Assembly: GCF_021277265.1 (NCBI RefSeq) | Contig: NZ_JAJSOH010000025.1 | Coordinates: 1-64,000, forward strand | DNA length: 64,000 bases | Direction of reading: 5' to 3' | Origin: Kineosporia rhizophila | Lineage (GTDB): Bacteria; Actinomycetota; Actinomycetes; Actinomycetales; Kineosporiaceae | Shown here: one piece after another, positions 17,997 to 26,593 of the stretch | Layout: each line of letters opens with the position of its first letter | How positions within the stretch are numbered: the first letter of the stretch is position 1 | Notes under the pieces: model-generated | The model's database searches: none | What the model was told of the DNA's origin: nothing | The model's input: the letters and a program-made list of their open reading frames with translations, nothing else | Translations under genes and position numbers: made by a program

Positions 17997-20420
17997 TTAT
18001 TCGTTGACCGCGCGGGGAAGCTCGGTCTCTTCGAGTTCCAGGATGCGCTCGATGTCGGCGGCCCGCCGGGGCATCGAGCCACGAGACACCTGACGCTCCG
18101 ACGGCTGCGGCTTCTCGGCAGGGGGCTCGAGCGGCGGGGGCGGCGGACGGTGCACGGCGGGCTTGAGCGTGTAGGTAGGCGGGGGCACCGGAATCGGGTC
18201 CCAGGTGTCGGCGCTGACCGCCGCGGCCCGGCGAGCCACCCGCTCCGGCGGCGGTGCGGCCGCCTCAGCCTCCACCCGGGCCCGGGTACGCGCTTCGGCC
18301 GTACGGCGGCGCTTCTCGGCGTGCTCACGCGCCATCTCCGCGGCGTAGAGGTGCGCCGCCAGCATGGTCAGGGTCTCGCGGCTACGTACGGCTGCGGTGC
18401 GCGAGGCCACCGCGTGGGCGGCCAGGAGCAGCGTGGCCGCCAGGGGGACGAACACCGGGATGGAGCCGGCCACGGAGAACACCCAGGCCGCGATGGTCGC
18501 GATGAGCAGGACGGCCATGCTCCGGGCCCGGCGACGGGCAGCCACCCGGGCGTTGAGCCGCGCGGAGTCCAGGTCTGCGTGCGTGGTGGTGTATTCGGTG
18601 AGGGGGGCTTCCTCGTGCGCCTCGGGCTCCGGGGCTGCGACCTCGGGCGCTCGCCCACCGGGGCGCCCGATCAGCTCCTGGAACGACTCCTGAGCGGCCT
18701 CCGCGCTGGCTGAGATGGGCGCCGAGGTGGTTACGGGGACGGTGGTCGAGGCCGCAGGGGGCTGGATTTCGGCGTCGGTTGGGTTTGTGGGGCCTGGGCT
18801 TTGAGGCTTACGGACGGGGCGCGAGCCCGGCACATAGTCCGAGGACGTTTGCGTCGGGCCAGTTCGGTGAGTGGGCCGACGGCCGGTGGTGGGCTGCGGG
18901 GCCTCGGCGAACGACAGGTCCTCGGACCGAGCGGTGGGGGTGGTCTGCTCGGGGCGGCGGGGGGTGCGTCGGGGCTGGGCTGTCTTGGACTGGGGTTGGT
19001 GGGCGTGAGCCTCGTCGGCCTGGGGCTCGTGCGGCTGGGCTGGGTGGGTGTGGGCCTGGTCAGCCTGAGCTGCTTGAGGTCGGGTCTGGCGGGACGGGGC
19101 CTCGTTGGGCTGGGCCGCGTTGGGCTGAGCTGCGGCGAACTGGCCGCCGGTGCTGCTCTGGCCCGCGTTGCTCGGGCCGGTGTTGGCCTGGCCCGCCATG
19201 ACCCGGCCGGTGCTGGCCTCACCGACAGCGGTCCCGGGGGTGGGGGGTGCGGTCAGGCCGAAGCCCGCAAGGAGGCCGGCCTCGAGTTCGGCCATGTCCT
19301 CGTCTGCAGAACCCTTTTCCCCGATGCCCGCGCCTGCCGGCTGTGCTGAAGGGGCCTGCACCGACGGCATGGCTTCGGCCTGGGCCACTGGGGCGGGCGA
19401 TGGAGCAGTGAGACCGAACCCGGCCAGGAGGCCGGCCTCCAGTTCGGCCATGGAGTCTTCGGAGGGAGAGCTCGGAGGCGCTGCGATCGTGGGGGCCGCG
19501 GCTGACGTGGGGGTGGCAGGGGTAGCAGGCGCTGAGGCGATGGGGGCAGGGACAGCGGAGTCAGGGGTGGCCGGCGTATCGGAGACTGCCTCGTCGGACT
19601 GAATTGCGGTGTCACTCCGACGCTCGGCTCCGCCCCGACGCTCAGCCTCGGCGCGGCGTCCCGCCCCACCCCGGCGCTCAGCCTCACCTCTGCGCTCGGC
19701 CTCGTCGCGACGCCCCGCCTCTGCCCGACGCTCGGCCTCGTCCTGACGCCCAGCCTCTGCCCGACGATCAGCCTTGCCCCGACGCCCAGCCTCCGCCCGA
19801 CGCTCGGCTTCAGCTCGACGCTCGGCCTTCCCTCGGCGGTCAGCCTCGTCCCGGTGCCCGGCTTCGGCGCCGGCCTCGGTCGGATGTCCGGCCCCACTTC
19901 GACGGTCGGCCCCGTCCCGACGCCCAACCTCAGCCCGACGGTCGGCCGGAGACCCACGCCTGGCTTCGACCTGGTGCCCGGCTTCTGCCTCGACGGCAGG
20001 GGCGTTCTCCGCCTCGGCCGGGTCGGCGGGGGTCGTTGACGCTTCGTGGTCCTGGTCGGTGGAGCCGGCGGGGTCTGGGGTGGCCGGGCCGGGGGTGCCC
20101 AGCAGGGTCTCTCCGGGGCGGGCGCTCTGCGGGAGGCTCATCGAGGAGCCTGCGAGCCGCTCGGCCAGGAGGCGGTCGGCCGGGATGTAGAGGAGTTCGC
20201 CGTCTGTGTCGACGATCACTCGGGGCGACGTGAGCAGGGGGTCACCGGAGCGGCCGGAGCGGGTGGTGCGCTCGCGGCGCTTGAGCACGCGCAGGCCCCC
20301 GGAGAAGCGGTCTCCGGCCCGCGACTGTGACATTTCGTCACGTCGTCTCACCCACTGTGGCACCAGATAGGCAGCCCACACCACGACTATGGCGAGGAGG
20401 ATCAGGCTGCTGGGCTGCAC
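17997..20420 (-). CDS. GlpR-like membrane protein (gephyrin-like receptor) with long low-complexity linker
   Basis: The frame gives 807 aa from GTG 20420 (a TTG two codons earlier is an alternative). One N-terminal helix, SLILLAIVVVWAAYLVPQW, is followed by RRRDE. A very long acidic/basic/proline-rich linker comes next, then a hydrophobic hairpin (AVLLIATIAAWVFSVAGSIP and VFVPLAATLLLAAHAVA, about residues 640-680), then a basic tail. This layout, and a position after galU, a MoeA-like gene and rimJ, match the corynebacterial receptor GlpR that anchors the gephyrin-like protein Glp at the septum. The linker is unusually long, with hexapeptide repeats and two identical 17-residue motifs. The GlpR call rests on layout and synteny. 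Confidence 0.7.
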   Translation of the reverse strand: MQPSSLILLAIVVVWAAYLVPQWVRRRDEMSQSRAGDRFSGGLRVLKRRERTTRSGRSGDPLLTSPRVIVDTDGELLYIPADRLLAERLAGSSMSLPQSARPGETLLGTPGPATPDPAGSTDQDHEASTTPADPAEAENAPAVEAEAGHQVEARRGSPADRRAEVGRRDGADRRSGAGHPTEAGAEAGHRDEADRRGKAERRAEAERRAEAGRRGKADRRAEAGRQDEAERRAEAGRRDEAERRGEAERRGGAGRRAEAERRGGAERRSDTAIQSDEAVSDTPATPDSAVPAPIASAPATPATPTSAAAPTIAAPPSSPSEDSMAELEAGLLAGFGLTAPSPAPVAQAEAMPSVQAPSAQPAGAGIGEKGSADEDMAELEAGLLAGFGLTAPPTPGTAVGEASTGRVMAGQANTGPSNAGQSSTGGQFAAAQPNAAQPNEAPSRQTRPQAAQADQAHTHPAQPHEPQADEAHAHQPQSKTAQPRRTPRRPEQTTPTARSEDLSFAEAPQPTTGRRPTHRTGPTQTSSDYVPGSRPVRKPQSPGPTNPTDAEIQPPAASTTVPVTTSAPISASAEAAQESFQELIGRPGGRAPEVAAPEPEAHEEAPLTEYTTTHADLDSARLNARVAARRRARSMAVLLIATIAAWVFSVAGSIPVFVPLAATLLLAAHAVASRTAAVRSRETLTMLAAHLYAAEMAREHAEKRRRTAEARTRARVEAEAAAPPPERVARRAAAVSADTWDPIPVPPPTYTLKPAVHRPPPPPLEPPAEKPQPSERQVSRGSMPRRAADIERILELEETELPRAVNE
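19245..19451 (-). repeat. Two copies of a 17-residue motif in the GlpR-like linker
   Basis: MAELEAGLLAGFGLTAP is encoded at 19401-19451 and again, identically in protein, at 19245-19295. The spacer is about 35 residues and rich in Ala and Pro. The motif is predicted to form a short amphipathic helix and could be a repeated docking site. Confidence 0.8.
19614..19961 (-). repeat. 18-bp (hexapeptide) tandem repeat in the GlpR-like gene
   Basis: About 17-19 imperfect 18-bp units encode RR-[A/G/D]-x-A-[E/G/D] hexads (RRAEAG RRDEAE RRGEAE and similar), covering about residues 154-269 of the protein. The result is a strongly charged, probably helical or disordered segment. Confidence 0.8.
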
Positions 20421-20499
20421 GCACAAACGGTACGGGGCGGCACCCGAATGATCACGTAATGGCTGCGGTGTGTCGTCACCCTCAGGTAGAGCCTAAGGG

Positions 20500-21159
20500 T
20501 TACGTCTGTTCCGACCAGTGGGTGTGCTGCTCGTGCTCGCGGGCGGCCAGGACGCGCTGCGAACGGCGCCAGCGGGTGAGCATCCCGCCGGGCACGTCTT
20601 CCGGGGTCACGGCGAAGGTTGCGTGGTCGCGCCAGGCGCCGTCGATGTGCAGGTAGCGGCGGCGGATGCCCTCGGGGCGGAAGCCCAGCTTCTCCACCAC
20701 CCGCAGGCTGGCCATGTTCTCCGGGCGGATGTTGACCTCGAGCCGGTGCATACCCAGGCCGAAGAAGCAGTGGTCGACCATCATCGCCACGGCGGTGGGG
20801 GTGATGCCCTGCCCCGCGACCGCCCGGTCTACCCAGTAGCCGATCTGGCCGGAGCGCAGCGAGCCCCAGACGATGCCGCTGACGCTGACCTGGCCGACCA
20901 GGCGGTCGTGCATCTGCACGGCGAGCGGGATCATCCTCCCCGCCCGGGCCTCGCGGTCGAAGCTGCGCACCATCGCCCCGAAGGTGAGCGGACGGCCCCC
21001 GCCCTCGGGGTGCGTGGCCTCCCAGGGGGCGAGCCACTCGGCGTTGGCGGAGCGCACCGCGTTCCACGACTTGGCGTCGCGGCGGCGCAGTGGACGCAGG
21101 GTGATGAGGCCGTCGGACAGTTCGATCGGCCAGCCGACGCCCGCTCCGAGTTCGTTCAT
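20500..21159 (-). CDS. rimJ: GNAT N-acetyltransferase, RimJ/RimL type
   Basis: The protein has 219 aa. RimJ-type features are LSDGLITLRPLRRRDAKSWN at the N-terminus, IGYWVDRAVAGQGITPTAVA for acetyl-CoA binding, and RLEVNIRPENMASLRVVEKLGF. Members acetylate N-termini of ribosomal or other proteins. Its start overlaps the mog stop by 4 bp (ATGA), so it is translated as part of the galU-moeA-moaC-mog block. The same position relative to galU and a MoeA-like gene is kept in mycobacteria and corynebacteria (from memory). Confidence 0.88.
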   Translation of the reverse strand: MNELGAGVGWPIELSDGLITLRPLRRRDAKSWNAVRSANAEWLAPWEATHPEGGGRPLTFGAMVRSFDREARAGRMIPLAVQMHDRLVGQVSVSGIVWGSLRSGQIGYWVDRAVAGQGITPTAVAMMVDHCFFGLGMHRLEVNIRPENMASLRVVEKLGFRPEGIRRRYLHIDGAWRDHATFAVTPEDVPGGMLTRWRRSQRVLAAREHEQHTHWSEQT

Positions 21160-21641
21160 CGGTGATCGCCGCCGTGGATCTGGTCGACGGCGTGCACCAG
21201 GACTCCTTCGAGCACGGCCAGGCCGTCGCGGCAGCCGCCGCTGGAGCCCGGGAGGTTGACGATCAGGGTCTGCCCGGCGACGCCGGCCAGCCCTCGGGAA
21301 AGTACCGCACTAGGGACGCCTTTGGCAGCGCCGTGAGTACGGATCGCCTCGGCCAGACCGGGCACCTCGAGATCCAACAGAGGACGGGTGTGCTCGGGGG
21401 TGCGGTCGGTGGGGGTAAGGCCGGTGCCCCCGGTGGTGAGAACCACGTCGTACCCCGCCCGGACGGCACTGCGCAGAGCGTCACCGACCGGTTCGCCGTC
21501 CGGCACGACCTGGGGGCCGTCGACCGCGAAGCCCAGTTCACGCAGGCCTTCGGCGAGGATCGGGCCGCTCTTGTCGGGGTACACGCCGGCGGCCGCGCGG
21601 TTGGACGCGGTGACCACGAGCGCGCGGCGCGACTCAGTCAC
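21156..21641 (-). CDS. mog: Molybdopterin adenylyltransferase (MogA/MoaB family)
   Basis: The protein has 161 aa. It activates molybdopterin by adenylation before metal insertion. The MoCF_biosynth signature is present: VLTTGGTGLTPTDRTPE near residue 67 and LIVNLPGSSGGCRDGL near residue 127. It overlaps moaC and rimJ by 4 bp each. With moaC and the MoeA-like gene it forms part of the molybdenum cofactor pathway; moaA, moaD and moaE are not in the window. Confidence 0.9.
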   Translation of the reverse strand: MTESRRALVVTASNRAAAGVYPDKSGPILAEGLRELGFAVDGPQVVPDGEPVGDALRSAVRAGYDVVLTTGGTGLTPTDRTPEHTRPLLDLEVPGLAEAIRTHGAAKGVPSAVLSRGLAGVAGQTLIVNLPGSSGGCRDGLAVLEGVLVHAVDQIHGGDHR

Positions 21642-22132
21642 TGTCCATCACGCTGCCAGTCTCCGGAACGTCCACCACTCTTGGCCACCACCCGGATCCG
21701 GCCGATCTCGGCCAGCTTGTCCACCGCCTTGATCATATCGACCAGCGCCAGGCCGGCCACCGCGACGCAGGTCAGGGCCTCCATCTCGATCCCGGTGCGG
21801 TCGGCGGTGCGGACCGTGGCGGTGATCTCGACCCCCGCGTCCTGCACGTCCAGGTCGACCTCGACCCCGTGCACGGCGATCGGGTGGGCCAGCGGGATCA
21901 GGTCGGGGGTGCGCTTGGCCGCCTGGATGCCGGCGATCCGGGCCACGGCGAGGGCGTCGCCCTTGGGCACGCCCTCACCGCGCAGCAACTCGATCACGGC
22001 CGGTGAGCAGGTGACGACCCCCTTGGCCGTGGCCTCGCGGGCGGTGACCGGCTTGGCCGAGACGTCGACCATGCGGGCCGCGCCCGAGGCGTCGACGTGG
22101 GTGAGTCGCTGGGACTGGTGTTGCTGGTTCAC
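21638..22132 (-). CDS. moaC: Cyclic pyranopterin monophosphate synthase
   Basis: The protein has 164 aa from a GTG at 22132 (NQQHQSQRLTHVD), 7 nt after the MoeA-like stop; longer frames overlap that gene and look non-coding. It makes cPMP, the first pterin intermediate of Moco. The signature LTHVDASGAARMVDVSAK, the catalytic-region KRTPDLIPLAHP and the C-terminal DMIKAVDK are all present. It overlaps mog by 4 bp. Confidence 0.92.
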   Translation of the reverse strand: MNQQHQSQRLTHVDASGAARMVDVSAKPVTAREATAKGVVTCSPAVIELLRGEGVPKGDALAVARIAGIQAAKRTPDLIPLAHPIAVHGVEVDLDVQDAGVEITATVRTADRTGIEMEALTCVAVAGLALVDMIKAVDKLAEIGRIRVVAKSGGRSGDWQRDGQ

Positions 22133-22139
22133 CGGCACA

Positions 22140-23348
22140 TCATGAGCCAGATTCCAGCACGATGTAGGGCAGTTGGTCACCCTCGCCCACCACGGTGACC
22201 TCTTCCGGCACCACGACCAGGCAGTTCGCCCCGGCCAGGTCGGCCACCAGGTGGGAACCCTGGCCACCGACCGGCCGCACCGTCGGCCCGGCCGCGGTCA
22301 CCGTGAGCAGGCAGCGGGCGAACTGACGGCGCCCGGCCGGCGAGCGCCAGCCCTCCACCACGGTGGCGGTGCGGCGGGCCGGCTCGGCGTCGGGCAGACC
22401 GGCCAGCCGGCGCAGGGCCGGCACGATGAAGATCTGGAACGACAGCAGCGAGCTGACCGGGTTGCCGGGCAGGGTGAACAGCGGCGTGCGGTCCGGCCCG
22501 ATCGTGCCGAAGCCCTGCGGCTTGCCCGGCTGCATGGCCACCGGCACGAACTCCACGGTGCCCAGTTCCTTCAGCACGGCCTTGACCGTGTCGTAGGCCC
22601 CGGCGCTGACCCCACCGGTGGTGATGATCAGGTCGGCCTCGGTGGCGGCCTGTTCCAACGCCGCAGCGACGTGTTCCGGGGTGTCGGCCATGATTCCGCC
22701 GTGCCGGGCCCGGGCACCAGCCTGGATGGCCGCAGCGACCAGGCCGTAGCCGTTGGAGTCGTGGATCTGTCCGGGCTGCAGCGGCTTTCCGGGCGGAACG
22801 AGTTCACTGCCGGAGGGCAGCACCAGAACCCGGGGACGCGGGTGGACTTTCAGCTGCTCGGCGCCGACCGAGGCCGCCAGCGAGATGTGGCGGGCCGTCA
22901 GCGCGGTGCCGGCGGTGAGCACGGTCTGCCCCTGCCGCACGTCTTCACCGGAGCGGCGGATGAACTGCCCCGGACTCGAAGCCCGATCGATACGAACGGT
23001 TTCCGTGCCCCCGTCGGTGGCCTCGACCTGCACCACCGAGTCGGCCCCGGCGGGCAGCGGGGCACCCGTCATGATCCGCATCGTGGCGCCGGGCGGGAGC
23101 TCGAGCGCATCTCCGCGACCGGCCGGGATGTCACCCAGCACCGGCAGGGTGACCGGAGCCCCGGCCACCTCCGCCGCCCGCACCGCGTACCCGTCCATCG
23201 AGGAGTTGTCGAAGCGGGGCATGTCGATGCCCGAGACCACGTCCTCGGCCAGCACGCAGCCCACCGCCTCCAGCAGTGGAAGTTCCACTGCCGGAAGCGG
23301 TGCGAGGTCGCTCAGGCAGGCGGCGAGATGCTCGTCGACCGACCGCAT
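22140..23348 (-). CDS. glp: MoeA-family molybdotransferase / gephyrin-like protein (Glp)
   Basis: The protein has 402 aa from an ATG whose last base pairing overlaps the galU stop (TGATG), implying coupling. MoeA domains are visible: MPRFDNSSMDGYAVRA, MTGAPLPAGADSVV, LVPPGKPLQPGQIHDSNGY, TTGGVSAGAYDTVK and LFTLPGNPVSSLLSF. The classical role is molybdate insertion into adenylated molybdopterin. The galU-adjacent MoeA paralogue of corynebacteria (Glp) instead binds FtsZ and the membrane protein GlpR. Synteny, including a GlpR-like gene here, favours that identity. However, moaC and mog lie immediately downstream, so an enzyme or dual role is also possible. Confidence 0.88.
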   Translation of the reverse strand: MRSVDEHLAACLSDLAPLPAVELPLLEAVGCVLAEDVVSGIDMPRFDNSSMDGYAVRAAEVAGAPVTLPVLGDIPAGRGDALELPPGATMRIMTGAPLPAGADSVVQVEATDGGTETVRIDRASSPGQFIRRSGEDVRQGQTVLTAGTALTARHISLAASVGAEQLKVHPRPRVLVLPSGSELVPPGKPLQPGQIHDSNGYGLVAAAIQAGARARHGGIMADTPEHVAAALEQAATEADLIITTGGVSAGAYDTVKAVLKELGTVEFVPVAMQPGKPQGFGTIGPDRTPLFTLPGNPVSSLLSFQIFIVPALRRLAGLPDAEPARRTATVVEGWRSPAGRRQFARCLLTVTAAGPTVRPVGGQGSHLVADLAGANCLVVVPEEVTVVGEGDQLPYIVLESGS

Positions 23349-24301
23349 CACTCTGCGGGGAGTTCGGCGACGAACTCCCGCAGGAACGAACGCAGGTCGG
23401 GGCCCAGGTCCTCGCGCTCGGTGGCCAGCCGGACCACGGCCTTGAGGTAGTCGAGCCGGTCGCCGGTGTCGTAACGCCGGCCCTTGAAGATGACGCCGTA
23501 GACGCCGCCACCGTCCTGCGCCGGGTCCTGCGCCAGGACCTGCAGGGCGTCGGTCAGCTGGATCTCGTTGCCGCGACCGGGCTTGGTCTCCTTCAGCACG
23601 TCGAACACCCGCGGGTGCAGCACGTACCGGCCGATCACGGCCAGGTTGGAGGGCGCGTCCTTCGGGTCGGGCTTCTCGACCATGCCGGTGACCCGGACCA
23701 CGTCGCCCACCGCGGTGGTCTCCACCGCGGCGCAGCCGTACAGGTGCACCTGGGCCGGGTCGACCTCCATCAGCGCCACCACGCTGCCGCGGGTCTGCCG
23801 CTGCACGCCGATCATCCGGGTGAGCAGCTCGTCGCGCTCGTCGATCAGGTCGTCACCGAGCAGCACGGCGAACGGGTCGTCGCCGACGTGGTGGTCGGCG
23901 CAGAGCACGGCGTGGCCCAGGCCCCGCGGGTCGCCCTGCCGGGTGTAGTGGATGTCGGCCAGGTAGGCGGACTCGCGGACCTGCTCCAGCCGGTCCTTGT
24001 CGCCCTTGGCCTCGAGGGCCGCCTCCAGCTCCCAGGCCCGGTCGAAGTGGTCCTCCAGCGACCGCTTGCCCCGCCCGGTGATCATCAGCACGTCGGACAG
24101 GCCGGCCCGGACGGCCTCCTCCACCACGTACTGGATGGCCGGCCGGTCCACGACCGGCAGCATCTCCTTCGGGGTGGCCTTGGTGGCCGGCAGGAAGCGC
24201 GTGCCCAGGCCGGCGGCGGGGATCACGGCCTTGACCACGGCGGGCCCGGGGGCGCCGTCGCCCAGGGGTTCGAGGTCAGCGGAAATGCTCGGTTCCGTCA
24301 T
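23348..24301 (-). CDS. galU: UTP-glucose-1-phosphate uridylyltransferase
   Basis: The protein has 317 aa from ATG 24301. It makes UDP-glucose for cell envelope glycans and for the GalT reaction. The nucleotide-binding motif VIPAAGLGTRFLPATKATPKE lies near residue 26, followed by VEEAVRAGLSDVLMITGRGK, FAVLLGDDL and the metal/substrate block VTGMVEKPDP. Residues 1-20 are a short variable extension. It is the first gene of the overlapping minus-strand block and diverges from nothing: the GGDEF gene upstream is on the same strand. Confidence 0.95.
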   Translation of the reverse strand: MTEPSISADLEPLGDGAPGPAVVKAVIPAAGLGTRFLPATKATPKEMLPVVDRPAIQYVVEEAVRAGLSDVLMITGRGKRSLEDHFDRAWELEAALEAKGDKDRLEQVRESAYLADIHYTRQGDPRGLGHAVLCADHHVGDDPFAVLLGDDLIDERDELLTRMIGVQRQTRGSVVALMEVDPAQVHLYGCAAVETTAVGDVVRVTGMVEKPDPKDAPSNLAVIGRYVLHPRVFDVLKETKPGRGNEIQLTDALQVLAQDPAQDGGGVYGVIFKGRRYDTGDRLDYLKAVVRLATEREDLGPDLRSFLREFVAELPAE

Positions 24302-24310
24302 GGGCAAAAC

Positions 24311-26431
24311 CTACCCAGGGAGGGAGGGGATCGGCGCGTTGTGACTCGGTTCGGCGACCCGCCATCGGTTACGACCGTCACGTTTGGCCGCGTAGAGCGC
24401 GGAATCGGCGGCCTGGAGCACCTCGTCCGCGGCGCGCCCGTCGCGCGGGTAGGCGGCCACCCCGATCGAGACCGTCACCGCCTGGGAGACCTCGGCCTCC
24501 TCGAACGGCCGGGAGCGGGCCGCCTCCAGCACCCGCTCGGCGACCCGGCAGCCGCCGTCCACGTCGGTGTCGCGCAGCAGGACGACGAACTCCTCGCCGC
24601 CGTAGCGGGCCACCGTGTCGGCCTCGCGCACGCAGGCCAGCAGCCGGCCGGCGAAGTCGCGCAGCACCACGTCGCCGAAGCCGTGCCCCCAGGTGTCGTT
24701 GACCAGCTTGAAGTGGTCGATGTCGAGCATCAGCACGGTGAGCACGCCGTCGCCCCGCCCGGCCGCGGCGATCTCCCGGGACAGCGCGCTGACCAGCTGG
24801 GCGCGGTTGCCCAGGCCGGTCAGGGTGTCGGTCATCGAGAGCCGGCGGACCTCGAGGTAGCGGCGGATGTTGGTGATCGCGGTGCCGGTCTGGGCGGCCA
24901 GGGCGCGCAGCCGGGTCAGCTGCAGGGCGTCGAACCCGGCGCCGCCCTCGCCGCGGGCGACCACCAGCACCCCGATCAGCCGGCGCCGGCCGGGGTCACG
25001 TTCGGCCGGGCTCTCCACCGGCTGCGAGTCCACCCCGATGCCGATCGCGGCGACCGGCCCGGCCCCCGGCAGCTCGAACCTCTGGGGTTCGAAAAGCTGC
25101 GCGCTCGAGGGGTTCCCGGTGAGAGCGGCGAATTGCCGCTCGGCGAACCCGGGCAGCACCGCCCGGGCCTCCTCCCCGTGGGCGTCCGGCCGGCCGGCCT
25201 CGGCGTGCACGCTGAGCCGGTCGCTCTCGCGCGTGGTCTGGTCGTAGGCCCGCCGCCCGCCCGGTGGGGTCTGGGCCGGCGCCTCCACCTCCTCGGCCAC
25301 CAGCAGGATCGCGGCGGCGGCGGCCCCGGTGCCGGAAAGTGCCGTACCGGAGACCGTTCCGAGCAGCTCGGTGAGGTCGTGGGTGTGGGCCAGCACCTCG
25401 CCGAACCGGTCCAGGCTGTCGGCCAGGGCCAGCCGCTCGGCCTGCAGTTCACCGCCGACCGCGGCCAGTTCGTCGTCGACCGGCCGGGTCAGCCGCACCA
25501 GCACGAGCCACAGCGGGAACAGCGCGACCAGGGCCAGCGCGAGCAGGCCCCAGCCGAGCAGCCGCAGGCCGCTGCCGCCCACCTCGCCGGTGGCCAGGAT
25601 CCGGTAGGGCAGGCCCGGCCCGGCCTCGGTGAGGCGGTAGCCGAGCCCGAACCGGGTGCCCGCGGCCGGGCCCTCGGCCGGCAGCTCCCGCAGCAGCTCG
25701 GTGACCTTCTCGGACTCCGGACCGGTCCCGGCCAGGACCACCGGCCGCCCCGCCGCGGCGAGCACACTGAGGCGGCCGGAGGTGCCCAGCCGCTCGCGGA
25801 GCGCACTCAGCGCGGGCCGGTCCAGGGGCAGCCACATCACCACGGTGGCCACCTCCACCTCGGTGGTGCTGGCGAACGGGCTGATCAGCACCGGGGAGAT
25901 CTCGGCCAGGCCGGCTCCGTCGGCGGCGGCATAGGGGCGGCCGGCCGAGCAGGAAGGGCCGGTGGTGAGGTCCTGGGCTCCGATACCGACGGCCACGTCA
26001 CGGGCGGCAGTGGCACCCGAGGCGGCCAGCAGCGCGGCATCGGCGTCGAAGACCGCGACGGCACTGCCCGGGCGGCGGGCGGCGGCGCGGGCGGCAAGGG
26101 TCTGCGCGGCCTCGGGGGTGAGTTCACCACCGGTGCGGGTGGCCAGGGCCGCGACCTCGCCGGCGGCGACCCGGGCACTGGCCCGCACCGCCTCGCAGCG
26201 GGTCGAGAGCGCCACCGCGGCGGCGTCGGCGTCCCGGGCCGCGGCGCCGGAGGCGGCCGAGCGGGCATGCGCGGGAGCCGCCCAGACCAGCAGAACGGCC
26301 CCGGCCAGCAGCGGGACCACGGCCACGAGGACGAGCGCCACGGCCAGCCGGGAACGCAGTCGCCCGGGTCTGACCGGCTGTTGCACCTTCGGCCCGGCCT
26401 CCCGTGCGGACGGGGGAGCCGGCTCGGTCAT
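24311..26431 (-). CDS. Membrane diguanylate cyclase (GGDEF) with GAF-like domain
   Basis: The frame gives 706 aa from ATG 26431 with GGGTGA upstream; ATG 26473 is an alternative. A helix near residues 29-50 (LAVALVLVAVVPLLAGAVLLVWAA) and another near 300-320 bracket an extracytoplasmic sensor domain. A GAF-like region follows, ending in IGVLVVARGEGGAGFDALQLTRLRA. The C-terminal GGDEF domain has LTGLGNRAQL, MLDIDHFKLVNDTWGH and the active-site YGGEEF, so cyclic-di-GMP synthesis is expected. No RxxD inhibitory site was identified with certainty. It ends 9 bp before galU. Confidence 0.92.
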   Translation of the reverse strand: MTEPAPPSAREAGPKVQQPVRPGRLRSRLAVALVLVAVVPLLAGAVLLVWAAPAHARSAASGAAARDADAAAVALSTRCEAVRASARVAAGEVAALATRTGGELTPEAAQTLAARAAARRPGSAVAVFDADAALLAASGATAARDVAVGIGAQDLTTGPSCSAGRPYAAADGAGLAEISPVLISPFASTTEVEVATVVMWLPLDRPALSALRERLGTSGRLSVLAAAGRPVVLAGTGPESEKVTELLRELPAEGPAAGTRFGLGYRLTEAGPGLPYRILATGEVGGSGLRLLGWGLLALALVALFPLWLVLVRLTRPVDDELAAVGGELQAERLALADSLDRFGEVLAHTHDLTELLGTVSGTALSGTGAAAAAILLVAEEVEAPAQTPPGGRRAYDQTTRESDRLSVHAEAGRPDAHGEEARAVLPGFAERQFAALTGNPSSAQLFEPQRFELPGAGPVAAIGIGVDSQPVESPAERDPGRRRLIGVLVVARGEGGAGFDALQLTRLRALAAQTGTAITNIRRYLEVRRLSMTDTLTGLGNRAQLVSALSREIAAAGRGDGVLTVLMLDIDHFKLVNDTWGHGFGDVVLRDFAGRLLACVREADTVARYGGEEFVVLLRDTDVDGGCRVAERVLEAARSRPFEEAEVSQAVTVSIGVAAYPRDGRAADEVLQAADSALYAAKRDGRNRWRVAEPSHNAPIPSLPG

Positions 26432-26593
26432 CGCTGGATCACCCGGTCGCCTCGCCTGGTCATGTGGTCCCATCTAGGTCTGCGAGCGTTACTGGCGTTC
26501 CTGTCGGGGCGGTGGTGCAAGGTGGTGCCAGTTGGTGTCAGTCGGACGCTGATGACAACCGCTCGTAAACAGGTACACACCGAGAGTAGCGTG

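Noticed and set aside
23276-26593. Plus-strand frame continuing upstream of the 5-FTHF cyclo-ligase for about 1,100 codons
   Set aside because: This part is antisense to galU and the GGDEF gene and has no coding character. Only the portion from 26594 matches the enzyme family.
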